Shown piece after piece: positions 46,177-54,776 of a DNA stretch of 64,000 bases. A program made the position numbers and the translations under genes. The DNA comes from Polyangiaceae bacterium (lineage in GTDB: Bacteria; Myxococcota_A; Polyangia; Polyangiales; Polyangiaceae), in assembly GCA_016715885.1 (NCBI GenBank), contig JADJXL010000019.1, positions 1 through 64,000 of the forward strand, given 5' to 3'. Within the stretch, counting starts at the first letter, position 1, and every line of letters starts with the position of its first letter. The notes under the pieces are model-generated. The model worked only from the letters and a program-made list of their open reading frames with translations, had not been told where the DNA came from and searched no databases.

Positions 46177-47526
46177 ATGACCACCTTTCAGCCCGTAGCG
46201 ATGGTTCCTCCCGGCCCTCCCTCGTGGACGTTCGTCGATCGCATGCGCATGACCTTCATGCCGCCGCGGCCGCTCGTCAAAGCGCTTGCCATGAAGTATG
46301 GCGATACATTTCGGATCAGCATTCCGGAAGAGACGGCCACGTTCACGGGGGATCCGTCGGTCATTCGTGACATTTACACGGCCGATTCGGACGCGTTCGA
46401 TCCTCGGGGCGTCGATGTGACCGCGCCGATTTTCGGCTTCACGTCGCTCCCTGTATCGACCGGGGCGCGTCACAAGCGTGATCGAAAACTATTATCACCG
46501 CCGTTTCAATCGGGCGCGATGAAAAATTATGGATCCACGATGGCCGACATCACGAGGTCCACCTTCTCCGCCCTGATTCCAGGACAAACCTTTTCGCTCC
46601 TCGAAGCGGCGCAATCGATGGCGCTCGATGTCATCTTGCGCGTCGTGTACGGCGTCGAAGACGAAGCGGAGCAGCAGAAAACCAGGGCCACGGTGCTCGA
46701 GCTCATTCATTCGTTGAGTCCATTCGTGCTCATTTTCCCATGGTTGCGCCGTGATTTCGGTGGTTTGGGGCCTTGGGCGCGCCTCGTGCGCGCGGGCAAA
46801 ACGCTCGAATCGCTCGTGGTCGAACAAATTCGCAAAAAACGCGCATCGGGGCACCCAGGTGACGATATCATGTCGCTGCTCGTGCGCGTGCGTGATGAAG
46901 ATGGCGATGCGTTGACGGATGTCGAAATTGCTGAACAATTACGGGCAATTCTTTTTGCTGGACACGAGACGACCGCGATGTCGATCGCAATGCTCGTGGA
47001 CATGCTCCACAGGCATCCCACGCACCTCGAGCGCGTATTGTCGGAAGTGCATTCGCTGGGGCCCAACGGCGATGCGGCGGAGCTTGCGTCGCTTCCATTT
47101 TTGGGCGCCGCGTGTCACGAGGCATTGCGAATGTTTCCGCCGGTCGTGGACGTGGGCCGCGTGATTCGCGAGCCCATGACGCTCGGAAAATATCGATTTG
47201 GGCGCAAAGAAGCGATTGTCCCGTCGCCTCTCTTGCTGCACAACCGTGAAGATCTGTATCCAGAACCCGAACGATTTCAGCCCGAGCGGTTTTTGTCGAA
47301 AAAGCCGTCACCGTTCGAATTCATCGTTTTTGGCGGGGGAGCGCGACGGTGTCTTGGCGCTGCATTTGCGCTCTTCGAAATGAAAGTAATCGTGGGGACG
47401 ATGCTGCGCGAATATCGATTTTGGCCCATGGCCGCGAAACCGGTCGAACAAATTCGTCGAGGCATCACGCTGGGGCCGAAAGGGAACGTGCCCATGGTAT
47501 TCGTGGGCAAGCCTGCGAGCGCTTGA
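46177..47526 (+). CDS. Cytochrome P450 monooxygenase
   Basis: A 449-residue soluble P450. It shows the proline-rich start PPGPPSW, the I-helix oxygen-binding motif FAGHETTAMS (about residues 263-272), the E-x-x-R motif in CHEALRMFPP, the PERF region FQPERF and the heme-binding loop FGGGARRCLGAAFA with the axial Cys near residue 392. All key residues are intact. It should hydroxylate or epoxidise an unknown substrate using electrons from a ferredoxin; no partner redox gene is adjacent. A GTG at 46,162, inside the palindrome, would give five more residues. The palindrome suggests repression. It converges on the aldo/keto reductase gene. Confidence 0.93.
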   Translation: MTTFQPVAMVPPGPPSWTFVDRMRMTFMPPRPLVKALAMKYGDTFRISIPEETATFTGDPSVIRDIYTADSDAFDPRGVDVTAPIFGFTSLPVSTGARHKRDRKLLSPPFQSGAMKNYGSTMADITRSTFSALIPGQTFSLLEAAQSMALDVILRVVYGVEDEAEQQKTRATVLELIHSLSPFVLIFPWLRRDFGGLGPWARLVRAGKTLESLVVEQIRKKRASGHPGDDIMSLLVRVRDEDGDALTDVEIAEQLRAILFAGHETTAMSIAMLVDMLHRHPTHLERVLSEVHSLGPNGDAAELASLPFLGAACHEALRMFPPVVDVGRVIREPMTLGKYRFGRKEAIVPSPLLLHNREDLYPEPERFQPERFLSKKPSPFEFIVFGGGARRCLGAAFALFEMKVIVGTMLREYRFWPMAAKPVEQIRRGITLGPKGNVPMVFVGKPASA

Positions 47527-47535
47527 CGTTTCGCT

Positions 47536-48411
47536 TCATCGGCGGTCGAGCTTGTGCGAGACCCAATTTGCCGCATCGAGCACGCGCTCGGCCACGCTCA
47601 CGGCTTTCATGAATTGCTGCGCATTCGCGGTCCGGTGCACGTGCTGCCCCACGCGCCGCATCCACGCCATTTCATCGTCCGACAGGGGCCCTCGGTCGAG
47701 CGCCGCCAAGGCCTCGTCGAGCTCTGCAGCATTCGACGGACCCGTCAAGCAAACATCGACGTTCGGGTTCGTCAGAACGAACCGATAACAATCCGACGCT
47801 CTCGGCGCAGGTTCGTCCGAAGGCAAGTATTTCGGATTCAAGAGCGCTCGCCATCTTGTCGCCGTATAAGCGACCACGCCTGGCCGCCGCCGCGATAGGT
47901 GCGGAAATACTTCGGATTCAGCGCCCGGATGAGCGGCATTGTAACGCACCATGATCCCGTCGTACGCGGGGTCGTCGATGTACGAGGCAAACGAGGGACG
48001 ATGATGACATGAAATGAGAATGCCCCGCGCGAGCCCCGCGGCCTTGATTTCGAGCGCTGCATCGACGATGTTTCGCGGCGGAGGATCATTCCACCAACCG
48101 AGGAGCAGCAGATCCGTGTAGTCGGTCTTGAAGTCGCGCAAGGCTCGCTCGACGGAGCCGCGCATCAAGGACGCAATGCGCGTGTACGATTGTACGACCA
48201 GGACCAAATCTTTGCGGCGTGATGGACCCAGGTTACGAATGGCCTCGGCATACGAAGGACGCCGGGCCGACCCCCAATAAATATAATTCAGTCCGCGCTC
48301 GACCGCCCGCTCGACATCCCGCGCCTCGAGCCCGTATGCCGATCCGAGCCCGAGCGGCGTTACGCGCATTTCCGTCGAACCGAAAGCCACCCGCTCCCAC
48401 GAACATGCCAT
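47536..48411 (-). CDS. Aldo/keto reductase-like protein with degenerate active site
   Basis: A 291-residue TIM-barrel protein of the aldo/keto reductase superfamily (VTPLGLGSAYGL, YTDLLLLGWWNDPPPRNIVD, CLTGPSNAAELDEALAAL, ending near LSDDEMAWMRRVG). In active enzymes the second strand reads N-F-F-D-T-A with catalytic Asp, and the next strand holds the catalytic Lys. Here these positions read NYIYWGS and LVVQSYT, so both Asp and Lys appear replaced. It may bind NADPH or a substrate without the usual chemistry. It lies opposite the P450 gene, with stops 9 bases apart. Confidence 0.75.
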   Translation of the reverse strand: MACSWERVAFGSTEMRVTPLGLGSAYGLEARDVERAVERGLNYIYWGSARRPSYAEAIRNLGPSRRKDLVLVVQSYTRIASLMRGSVERALRDFKTDYTDLLLLGWWNDPPPRNIVDAALEIKAAGLARGILISCHHRPSFASYIDDPAYDGIMVRYNAAHPGAESEVFPHLSRRRPGVVAYTATRWRALLNPKYLPSDEPAPRASDCYRFVLTNPNVDVCLTGPSNAAELDEALAALDRGPLSDDEMAWMRRVGQHVHRTANAQQFMKAVSVAERVLDAANWVSHKLDRR

Positions 48412-48532
48412 GATGATTCTCCCGATCTTCGTCGTGCCAGCCGTGGCACTTTAAACCAATTGGCATCGGAGCGCCATCGGCTTCGATCGAAATTCTCGGA
48501 TGGCGAAAGACGCCCGTGCTATCGTCGACGAC

Positions 48533-49036
48533 ATGCGACATCACGGGTTTTTCTTGCCGATCATAGCGTGCATCATCTCATGCGGTGGTGATGCGCCAAA
48601 AGTTCATGCGCCGCCTGCAATCCCATCGGCGGCGAAGATCGCGGACAAACCCTGCGTCAATCCTCCCGCGTCGGCATCGGCCGCTGATCCTTCCGCGCCG
48701 CCGAAGCGTTACGACGTGAAAACCGTGATGATTCCCATGCGTGACGGCGTGCATCTCGAGACCAGGGTTTTCTCGCCTTTGAATGCGGATGCACCGCTGC
48801 CCATGCTCCTCGATCGTGAACCTTATGGTATTCCGAAGGACGAGGCATTTGCGCATGCGCCAGCGGATTTGTACCTGGGGGATGATTTTTATCATAATGG
48901 TGCATTTCGCAATCCGCAAAAATACGTAAAAAACATTTTCGAGGCGACCGAAGCGGACTTCATCACGGCCGTGCAGCAGGTGTCCCGTTCACGCGAAGCG
49001 CCATCGGCCATCGTGCTTCCCGTGATTGCCAAATAA
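48533..49036 (+). pseudogene. CocE/NonD hydrolase lipoprotein, internally deleted
   Basis: A 167-residue open frame with a signal-like start (FFLPIIACIISC, Cys17) and the family's beginning VKTVMIPMRDGVHLETRVFS then LPMLLDREPYGI. It then jumps to DLYLGDDFYHNGAF, normally more than 100 residues further on, and next to the extreme C-terminus YVKNIFEATEADFITAVQQV ending in SAIVLPVIAK. Intact CocE-like hydrolases have about 550-650 residues. The pieces carrying the catalytic Ser (G-x-S-Y-x-G), Asp and His are missing, yet the frame is open throughout. It is best read as an in-frame deletion derivative without enzyme activity. Confidence 0.65.
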
Positions 49037-49067
49037 TGCTACGCGCTACGTGATTGTTTCGACAAAC

Positions 49068-49502
49068 TTACGCATCGGGCGCCGCTCGTCTCGCGCGTTC
49101 TTCGTCAAACCATGCACGAGCGTCGGCTTCGTCCTTGAAAAAACGAAGAGACGAGGGGCGGCCGAGCATGCGAAGAGCTCGATTGATGACGGATCCCACG
49201 GTTTGGAGAGTGAAACTCGCACCCACGAGCGCCGACAAGTGCGGAGGCCTTCCCGCATAGAGCGACTTGATCTCTCCAAGCAGGCCGCTGTCAATCGAAA
49301 CGGTTTTGTCGACGATGACGAGCAAGTAGACGGCGACGTTATTCGCCCATATTTTTCGCTCCGCAAGCGCCAGCCCGCGCGCGTCGTCCACCGAGATATT
49401 GCCATGCACGCGGATCACCATGAGGTCATCGGTGTCGTACGTGACTTCATGCTTTCCGACGTAGGTGATGTGCTGCTGATCTGGATGCGAATCGGTTGAC
49501 GA
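49068..49502 (-). CDS. SpoIIAA-like STAS protein
   Basis: A 144-residue soluble protein of the SpoIIAA-like group. It has the strand-helix pattern DDLMVIRVHGNISVDDARGL, YLLVIVDKTVSID, the middle LSALVGASFTLQTVGSVINR and the C-terminal LRFFKDEADARAWFDEERA, which is typical of this family. It is a distant relative of the protein at 25,966-26,412. The start at 49,502 is preferred to 49,535 because the added residues lack structure. It is divergent from the ECF sigma gene (305-base spacer), which may hint at a regulatory link. Confidence 0.7.
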   Translation of the reverse strand, partial: SSTDSHPDQQHITYVGKHEVTYDTDDLMVIRVHGNISVDDARGLALAERKIWANNVAVYLLVIVDKTVSIDSGLLGEIKSLYAGRPPHLSALVGASFTLQTVGSVINRALRMLGRPSSLRFFKDEADARAWFDEERARRAAPDA

Positions 49503-49806
49503 CATGCGCCGGTGCTCCAGCTCAACATGATGCACGCGCCTCGCGCGGCGTCAATCGTGCTCGTGACAACGCCAATCAAATCGCATTGTCGCGTGCTGCG
49601 AGCGGCGCGATGCACGCACGGCATGGGATTCGTCAGTTCGTTGACGACATCGGCACGAACATCGAACGCTCGACGACAATTCCTTAAGACGTGTTCATGG
49701 TCGAAGCAAAGTACGTCCTGAACAGAAGGAACTTGATTGACGCGGCGGCATGATCGATTTACTGGGCTCATCGAGGTACTTGGGAGGGAGATGGCCAGTA
49801 CGCGTC
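49503..49806. other. Divergent spacer between STAS gene and sigma gene
   Basis: About 300 bases without a gene. It must contain both divergent promoters, but I see no strong -35/-10 pair. An upstream in-frame start for the sigma gene exists at 49,750. Confidence 0.25.
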
Positions 49807-50382
49807 ATGCCGACCAAGAATACGACACTCATCACGCAGCTTTTACGTGCTTGGAGTGAGGGTGATAGGGAGGCGCTCAATCGCGTAGCGCCTCTCGTTT
49901 ATGAAGAAGTTCATCGCATTGCTACGGCGTATATGCAGCGCGAGCGAGCGGGGCATACGTTTACGCCGACGGCGCTCGTTTCGGAAGCGTTTGTCCGCAT
50001 CGCCGCGGGCGAACCCACGGCGCCGATGGATCGGATCCGTTTTTTGGCGCTCGTGGCAAGCATCATGCGACGTATCCTCGTTGATCACGCGCGCCATGTA
50101 GCCGCTCATAAGCGCGGCCAGCGCAAGAACGAGCCCATCGGATTCGACGAGACGCTCATTCCCAACGAGATTCCTGGCGAGCTCGTTGCGCTCGACGAAG
50201 CATTGGTTGCGCTTTCGCAGCTCGATGGGCGTAAAGCCCGGGTCATCGAGCTTCATTATTTCGGCGGCATGTCGTACGAGGAAATCGGAGCGGTTTTTGG
50301 CGTCTCCGAACGCACGGTGTCCCGCGATATTCGTGCGGCCGAATGTTGGCTTCGTCAGTACATGACGAACGACGACAGTTGA
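49807..50382 (+). CDS. ECF-type RNA polymerase sigma factor (TIGR02999-like)
   Basis: A 191-residue sigma-70-family factor of the ECF type. Region 2 starts ITQLLRAWSEGDREALNRVA and has VYEEVHRIATAYMQRERAGH, then TPTALVSEAFVRI and the -10-recognition helix RIRFLALVASIMRRILVDHA, patterns of the TIGR02999 group. Region 4 contains LDGRKARVIELHYFGGMSYE with the helix-turn-helix EEIGAVFGVSERTVSRDIRA. No anti-sigma gene is adjacent. The SpoIIAA-like protein gene is divergent, and the C45-peptidase lipoprotein follows 312 bases downstream and could be a target. ATG 49,807 is preferred over 49,750 by homology start. Confidence 0.9.
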   Translation: MPTKNTTLITQLLRAWSEGDREALNRVAPLVYEEVHRIATAYMQRERAGHTFTPTALVSEAFVRIAAGEPTAPMDRIRFLALVASIMRRILVDHARHVAAHKRGQRKNEPIGFDETLIPNEIPGELVALDEALVALSQLDGRKARVIELHYFGGMSYEEIGAVFGVSERTVSRDIRAAECWLRQYMTNDDS

Positions 50383-50694
50383 TGTCGTGTAATGAAGCAA
50401 TTTGTCACACATGCTCACACAAGGTCGCTCGCAGCCACGATTGTGTGTGAACACTAACGTGTGGTGACCGCCAAGGGCACACGCTCGTTCAGTGTCGCAA
50501 TCATGCTGTATTCAAAATTTCGTTCACATGGGGTCAAGGTGCGCAACTGATGCGTGTAGGTAATCGAGACACCCGACCGTGACGAATTTTTTTCGACCAT
50601 GTCAGGATTGGCTGTCGCTTTACGCCTACATGGATGCGGGTGCGCAATCCACTTCGCGTGTGGTGGTTTTTGTCACTTGAGTGAGGAGTGCCCA
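50383..50694. promoter_or_regulatory. Intergenic region with TCACACA/TGTGTGA inverted repeats
   Basis: A 312-base spacer after the sigma gene. TCACACA occurs at 50,405-50,411 and 50,415-50,421, and its complement TGTGTGA at 50,444-50,450, so a stem or a regulator site is possible. Close to the next gene, GTGAGGAG at 50,680-50,687 is a good ribosome-binding site for ATG 50,695. No gene is seen. Confidence 0.3.
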
Positions 50695-52716
50695 ATGAAC
50701 CCACATAAAAGCCAAACAAAGCGAGACGTCCCTCGAGCCCAGGCGATACGCGGCGCAGTACTGATGTGCAGTTTGCTGGTTCTCGCAAACTGCGTTGCAT
50801 ACGACGAAATCAATTATCAAAATGACGAAGAAGAAGTGATTGGCGAGGCAGCCCAGCGTCTCGTGACGGTAACGTCGAGTTATGGGCAGAGCGTTCGAGG
50901 CACGGTGGATGGATTCCCATTCCTCATGCTGCGCGGCACGCATACCGAGCGGGGCAAAGCGCACGGCGTGCTCGCGGCTTCGCAAATCATCAGCAGTGTC
51001 AATGGCATGGCGGCCTTTCTCAATAGCTCGGGCCCTGTCACGTGGAATGAAGCGATAAGTGGTCTGGTGTATTTCAACCTCCCGGCGCGTTTCAATTCAG
51101 AATTGACGGGAATGCTCCAAGGCATTCAGGAAGCGTTGCCCAATCCCAGTAGCCGCATCGTTCCGGCGCTCGGTCGTGAAATCGCCCTGAACGACCTCAA
51201 AGTCCTCCAAATCGGAGACATGTTCGAGCTTGCTCAATGCAGCCAATTCTCCGCGTGGGGAACGCTGACGCCCGATGGTGACAACGTCATCGGCCGAAAT
51301 TGGGATTATGCACCCATTTTCAACATGGCCGACGCCATGATCATCGCGTCCGATCCTACGGAATCGGGCCTCGGATCGACGATGGATGCCATGTGGTTCG
51401 GCATGATCGGCAGCGGTATTGCCACCATTCGAGAAGATGGCCTCTACATTTCTGCCAATGACGCCAGCATCGACGAAAATGGATTGCCTTTTGCCAATCC
51501 GACGCCTTCGGCTCTCGCCGCGCGCGAGCTTGCGGAAACCATATCGCTGTCCACGGCGCCGTCGTCTTTTGCATCGGGCGTTGCCAATAAAGTACCCTTG
51601 TCGCTCATCTTTCATGTCGCTTTTTCCGTGCCTCATCCGCAATCGCTGCTCCCGACGGTCATCGAATACGATGCGAGGGTGAGCGGTGGATTCGGGACCA
51701 AGACGCGCACCGCCGTATCGCCGCTGTCGAACGCGATCGTCTTGACCAATCATTTCTTGCTTTCTTCCGGGGCGCCACAACCTTCAGATAGCGTGACCCG
51801 GTACAATTCGCTCTACAATGGCATCACGAACCACAAAAACGCGGGGACCAAGATTGGATTCACCGAGGCCCGGAACCTCATGCATGCGGTCTCCAAGTCC
51901 AATACGCTTTACACCGCAGTGGTTTGGCCCGGAGAGCGAAAACTCATGGTCGCCACGTCGCCGTCGTCCGGCGTATCGGCCACGAACGGCACGTACAAGA
52001 CGGTGCTTTGGAATGATATTTTCAACGCCGTTCCGCCTTCGGGCACGACGATTACGCAGCAGCCGGTCGATACGACCGTGACGGTGGGTCAAACGGCGAC
52101 GTTTACCGTGACTGCCAGCGGGTCGGGGCTCAGTTATCAATGGCAGAAAAACGGAGCCAATATTTCCGGAGCCACGTCATCGAGCTACACGACGCCGGCG
52201 GCCCCTTACGACGACAATGGCGCGCAATACCGCTGCGTGGTCAGTTCTTCATCCGGCTCGGTCACCAGCGATTCCGCCACGCTCGTCGTCAACAGCACCG
52301 CCACCACGCCAACCGGCTTGCGTGGTCAATACTTTGCAACGACGAACTTCACGAACCTGTACGCGACGTTCACCGACCCGTACATCAACTTCACGTGGGG
52401 TTCTCAAGGCGACAACTTCTCCGTTCGGTGGACCGGTCAGGTGCAGCCGCAATACTCGCAAGCGTACACGTTCACGACGACGTCCGACGGGGCCGTGCGC
52501 GTCTGGCTGAACAACCAGCTCATCATCGATCACTGGACGCTGCACAATTCGACGGTTTCGATGAGCAGCGCTCCCATTACGTTGGTCGCCGGCCGTAGGT
52601 ACAACGTTCGCGTGGATTATTACGACACGGTCAATACGTCGGTCATTCAGCTACGGTGGCAAAGCGCGAGTCGGCCGCAGCAGATCATTCCGACGAATCG
52701 GCTGTACTTGCCGTAA
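50695..52716 (+). CDS. C45-type NTN-hydrolase / Ig-like / PA14 lipoprotein
   Basis: A 673-residue lipoprotein (signal AVLMCSLLVLANC, lipidated Cys33). Residues about 65-440 resemble the C45/acyl-CoA:isopenicillin N acyltransferase-like NTN hydrolases: RGTHTERGKAHG, then QCSQFSAWGTLTPDGDNVIG and GRNWDYAPIF, with Cys182 as the expected N-terminal nucleophile after self-cleavage. An Ig-like domain follows (TVTVGQTATFTVTASGSGLS; YQWQKNGANISG), then a C-terminal PA14 domain (LRGQYFATTNFTNLY; AYTFTTTSDGAVRVWLNNQL; IDHW), which binds glycans. A secreted amidase or acylase held near polysaccharide is plausible. The strong ribosome-binding site fixes the start. Confidence 0.85.
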   Translation: MNPHKSQTKRDVPRAQAIRGAVLMCSLLVLANCVAYDEINYQNDEEEVIGEAAQRLVTVTSSYGQSVRGTVDGFPFLMLRGTHTERGKAHGVLAASQIISSVNGMAAFLNSSGPVTWNEAISGLVYFNLPARFNSELTGMLQGIQEALPNPSSRIVPALGREIALNDLKVLQIGDMFELAQCSQFSAWGTLTPDGDNVIGRNWDYAPIFNMADAMIIASDPTESGLGSTMDAMWFGMIGSGIATIREDGLYISANDASIDENGLPFANPTPSALAARELAETISLSTAPSSFASGVANKVPLSLIFHVAFSVPHPQSLLPTVIEYDARVSGGFGTKTRTAVSPLSNAIVLTNHFLLSSGAPQPSDSVTRYNSLYNGITNHKNAGTKIGFTEARNLMHAVSKSNTLYTAVVWPGERKLMVATSPSSGVSATNGTYKTVLWNDIFNAVPPSGTTITQQPVDTTVTVGQTATFTVTASGSGLSYQWQKNGANISGATSSSYTTPAAPYDDNGAQYRCVVSSSSGSVTSDSATLVVNSTATTPTGLRGQYFATTNFTNLYATFTDPYINFTWGSQGDNFSVRWTGQVQPQYSQAYTFTTTSDGAVRVWLNNQLIIDHWTLHNSTVSMSSAPITLVAGRRYNVRVDYYDTVNTSVIQLRWQSASRPQQIIPTNRLYLP

Positions 52717-52760
52717 GGCGCTTGCCCGACCGTGTCGCAATGGCTATCCCAGCCAAACCT

Positions 52761-54776
52761 TCAGCCGACTGCCCCGCCTAATTGACTCGCCACCTGATGC
52801 AGGAGCACCGATTGCTCCACCACACCCGCGACCACATGGTTCCCCTCGGGACCCACCGCTCGGCGCAATGTCGCCAATTCCTGTTGCGATGCCAAGAGCG
52901 CCTGTTCCAATTCGACCGCAATGGCCGCCGGCTCGATATCGTCTCGCTCGGATCCAATCGCGGCGTGTTCGAGCTGCGAAATGCGCCACCGCGCCGCTTC
53001 GAGATCCGCCTCGGCTCGCGCTGCACGCGTCGCGAGCATGTCGAGCTGCGCCGTCATTGCATTCGGGACCTCCGGTGCCGCCGATGCGACCGCTACCGGA
53101 CTCGATACCGTCGCCGCCGGCGCCTTGCTCCCTCCATCCGCAGACGGCGAGCCATTCCCAGTCGCACTGCCAGCTCCGGCTCCAAGCGACCGCGCTTCAT
53201 CCAACTCCTCGACCAGCTCCTTGCCCACGCGAAGCCCTTCCAGAAGGTCTCGCTCGAGCGCCACGATGCGCTGTCCACGCTCGCGCAAACGGCCCTCGAG
53301 CGCCTCCAGCTCCGCCGAAAGCGCTTCGCGCTCCGTAGCAAGCTCGGCCACGCGCTTTTCGAGCTGGGCGTTTGTCTCGGCAAAACGATCGCGTTCCTTG
53401 AGCATCGCGTCGAGCGCTTCCGCATCCGCGCGACCACGCCGCTCGGCTTCCAGCTTTTCCGCACGCGCTCGCTCGAGCTCGGCTTCCAGCTTGTCGCGTT
53501 TCTCCACGAGCGACGGATCCGGCGCCTTCGCTTCCGCTTGCGCCAATCGCTGTTCGAGCTGCGCAACGTGCGCGCGCAAATCCGCACGCTCACTCACGAG
53601 ATCGTTGAGGCCAATCTCGGCCGCCGCCAGCTCCCCTTCGAGCTCCATCGCACGCGAACGCACCGCCTGCGCTTCCTGCGTGAGCTGCTCGATACGTTCT
53701 TTCGTTCCCGGAACTTCTTTTGGACCGCGCGACAAACCGAGCTCCACCTCGGCCTTCGTCCGCGCCTTTTTCTCGTCGTCGAGCTGCTTGGCAAGCTTGG
53801 TTGCACGATCCCGCTGCCGCCGCAGCTCTTCCTCGAGGTCCCGAATCTGATGCGTCAAACGCTCGGCGCGTACGTGCGTATCGGCTGCACGCGACTCGAC
53901 CTCGCGCAATTTTTCGAGCTTCTCTTCGAGCTCTGCCATACGCGCGACCGACTTCTGTGCGCGCAATGCATGCTCTTCGAGCGCCGCACGTTGTTCCACT
54001 TCGCGCACGGCAATCGCAGCCAGTTCTTTGGCATGAACCTCTGCGGCACCTGACGTGCTTTCGGCTGCGGCCGTGGCCCCCGTTGCTTTGCGCACATCGG
54101 CAAGCGCGAGCTCCACGACGACGAAAGGATCGAGCGAGATCTTCCGCTCGCTTGCCACAGCGATGAAGACCTCGGGTTCTTCTGTGACATCGAGCAGCGA
54201 CGTGTCGACGCTGACTTCCAATTCACCGGACGCACCGAAGTCCGCCAGGGTGTACCCGACGAACGGCGCTTGGCCGAGCATTCGAACGACTGGGAACTGG
54301 AGCGATACGAGATCGTAGAGGCCGTAGTAGTCGGTGGAGGAGAGTTTGTCCGAACCGGGTTTGTCGAGGAGCCTGCGTGGTGCTTCGGCGTTGGACGACG
54401 CGACGACGGCGACGCCCGTCGAGCCCACGAGTCGCCGCATTTTGCGTAGTGCGTCGGTTGGTTCGGAGAACACGGTCAAGTCGGGGATGACGACGACGTC
54501 GAAAGCGCCGTCGCGAACCCCGAGGTCACCTTCGAGCACGGCGTGCGTCAGATGCCGCGGCCTTTGGCCCGCCGTACGCGCCAAGACTTCGGCCACGCGT
54601 GCTGCATTGGGATCGTAGACGTGCACGAGCCGCGCGCCGCGATCGACGAGCCTCTCACCGAACGCCAGCGTCACATCGCCGAGCACCGCCACGCGACGCC
54701 CGCGGACGAGACGCTCGAGGTAGGCCGCAAGGGCCATGGAGGGATGCGTGGGACGCATGGCGCCGGGCTCGATCAT
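52761..54776 (-). CDS. Methyltransferase-like Rossmann domain fused to long coiled coil
   Basis: A 671-residue protein. The first 200 residues look like a class I SAM-methyltransferase Rossmann fold: GRRVAVLGDVTLAFGERLVD, then LVHVYDPNAARVAEVLA and GAFDVVVIPDLTVF. Residues about 240-590 are a long coiled coil (Glu/Ala/Arg/Leu/Gln, for example LEEKLEKLREVESRAAD), followed by a Gly/Ser linker and another helix. No D-P-P-Y or other catalytic motif is visible, so methyl transfer is unproven. The start codon overlaps the secA stop by 4 bases. A scaffold role in envelope or motility is possible, but nothing in the sequence proves it. Confidence 0.7.
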   Translation of the reverse strand: MIEPGAMRPTHPSMALAAYLERLVRGRRVAVLGDVTLAFGERLVDRGARLVHVYDPNAARVAEVLARTAGQRPRHLTHAVLEGDLGVRDGAFDVVVIPDLTVFSEPTDALRKMRRLVGSTGVAVVASSNAEAPRRLLDKPGSDKLSSTDYYGLYDLVSLQFPVVRMLGQAPFVGYTLADFGASGELEVSVDTSLLDVTEEPEVFIAVASERKISLDPFVVVELALADVRKATGATAAAESTSGAAEVHAKELAAIAVREVEQRAALEEHALRAQKSVARMAELEEKLEKLREVESRAADTHVRAERLTHQIRDLEEELRRQRDRATKLAKQLDDEKKARTKAEVELGLSRGPKEVPGTKERIEQLTQEAQAVRSRAMELEGELAAAEIGLNDLVSERADLRAHVAQLEQRLAQAEAKAPDPSLVEKRDKLEAELERARAEKLEAERRGRADAEALDAMLKERDRFAETNAQLEKRVAELATEREALSAELEALEGRLRERGQRIVALERDLLEGLRVGKELVEELDEARSLGAGAGSATGNGSPSADGGSKAPAATVSSPVAVASAAPEVPNAMTAQLDMLATRAARAEADLEAARWRISQLEHAAIGSERDDIEPAAIAVELEQALLASQQELATLRRAVGPEGNHVVAGVVEQSVLLHQVASQLGGAVG

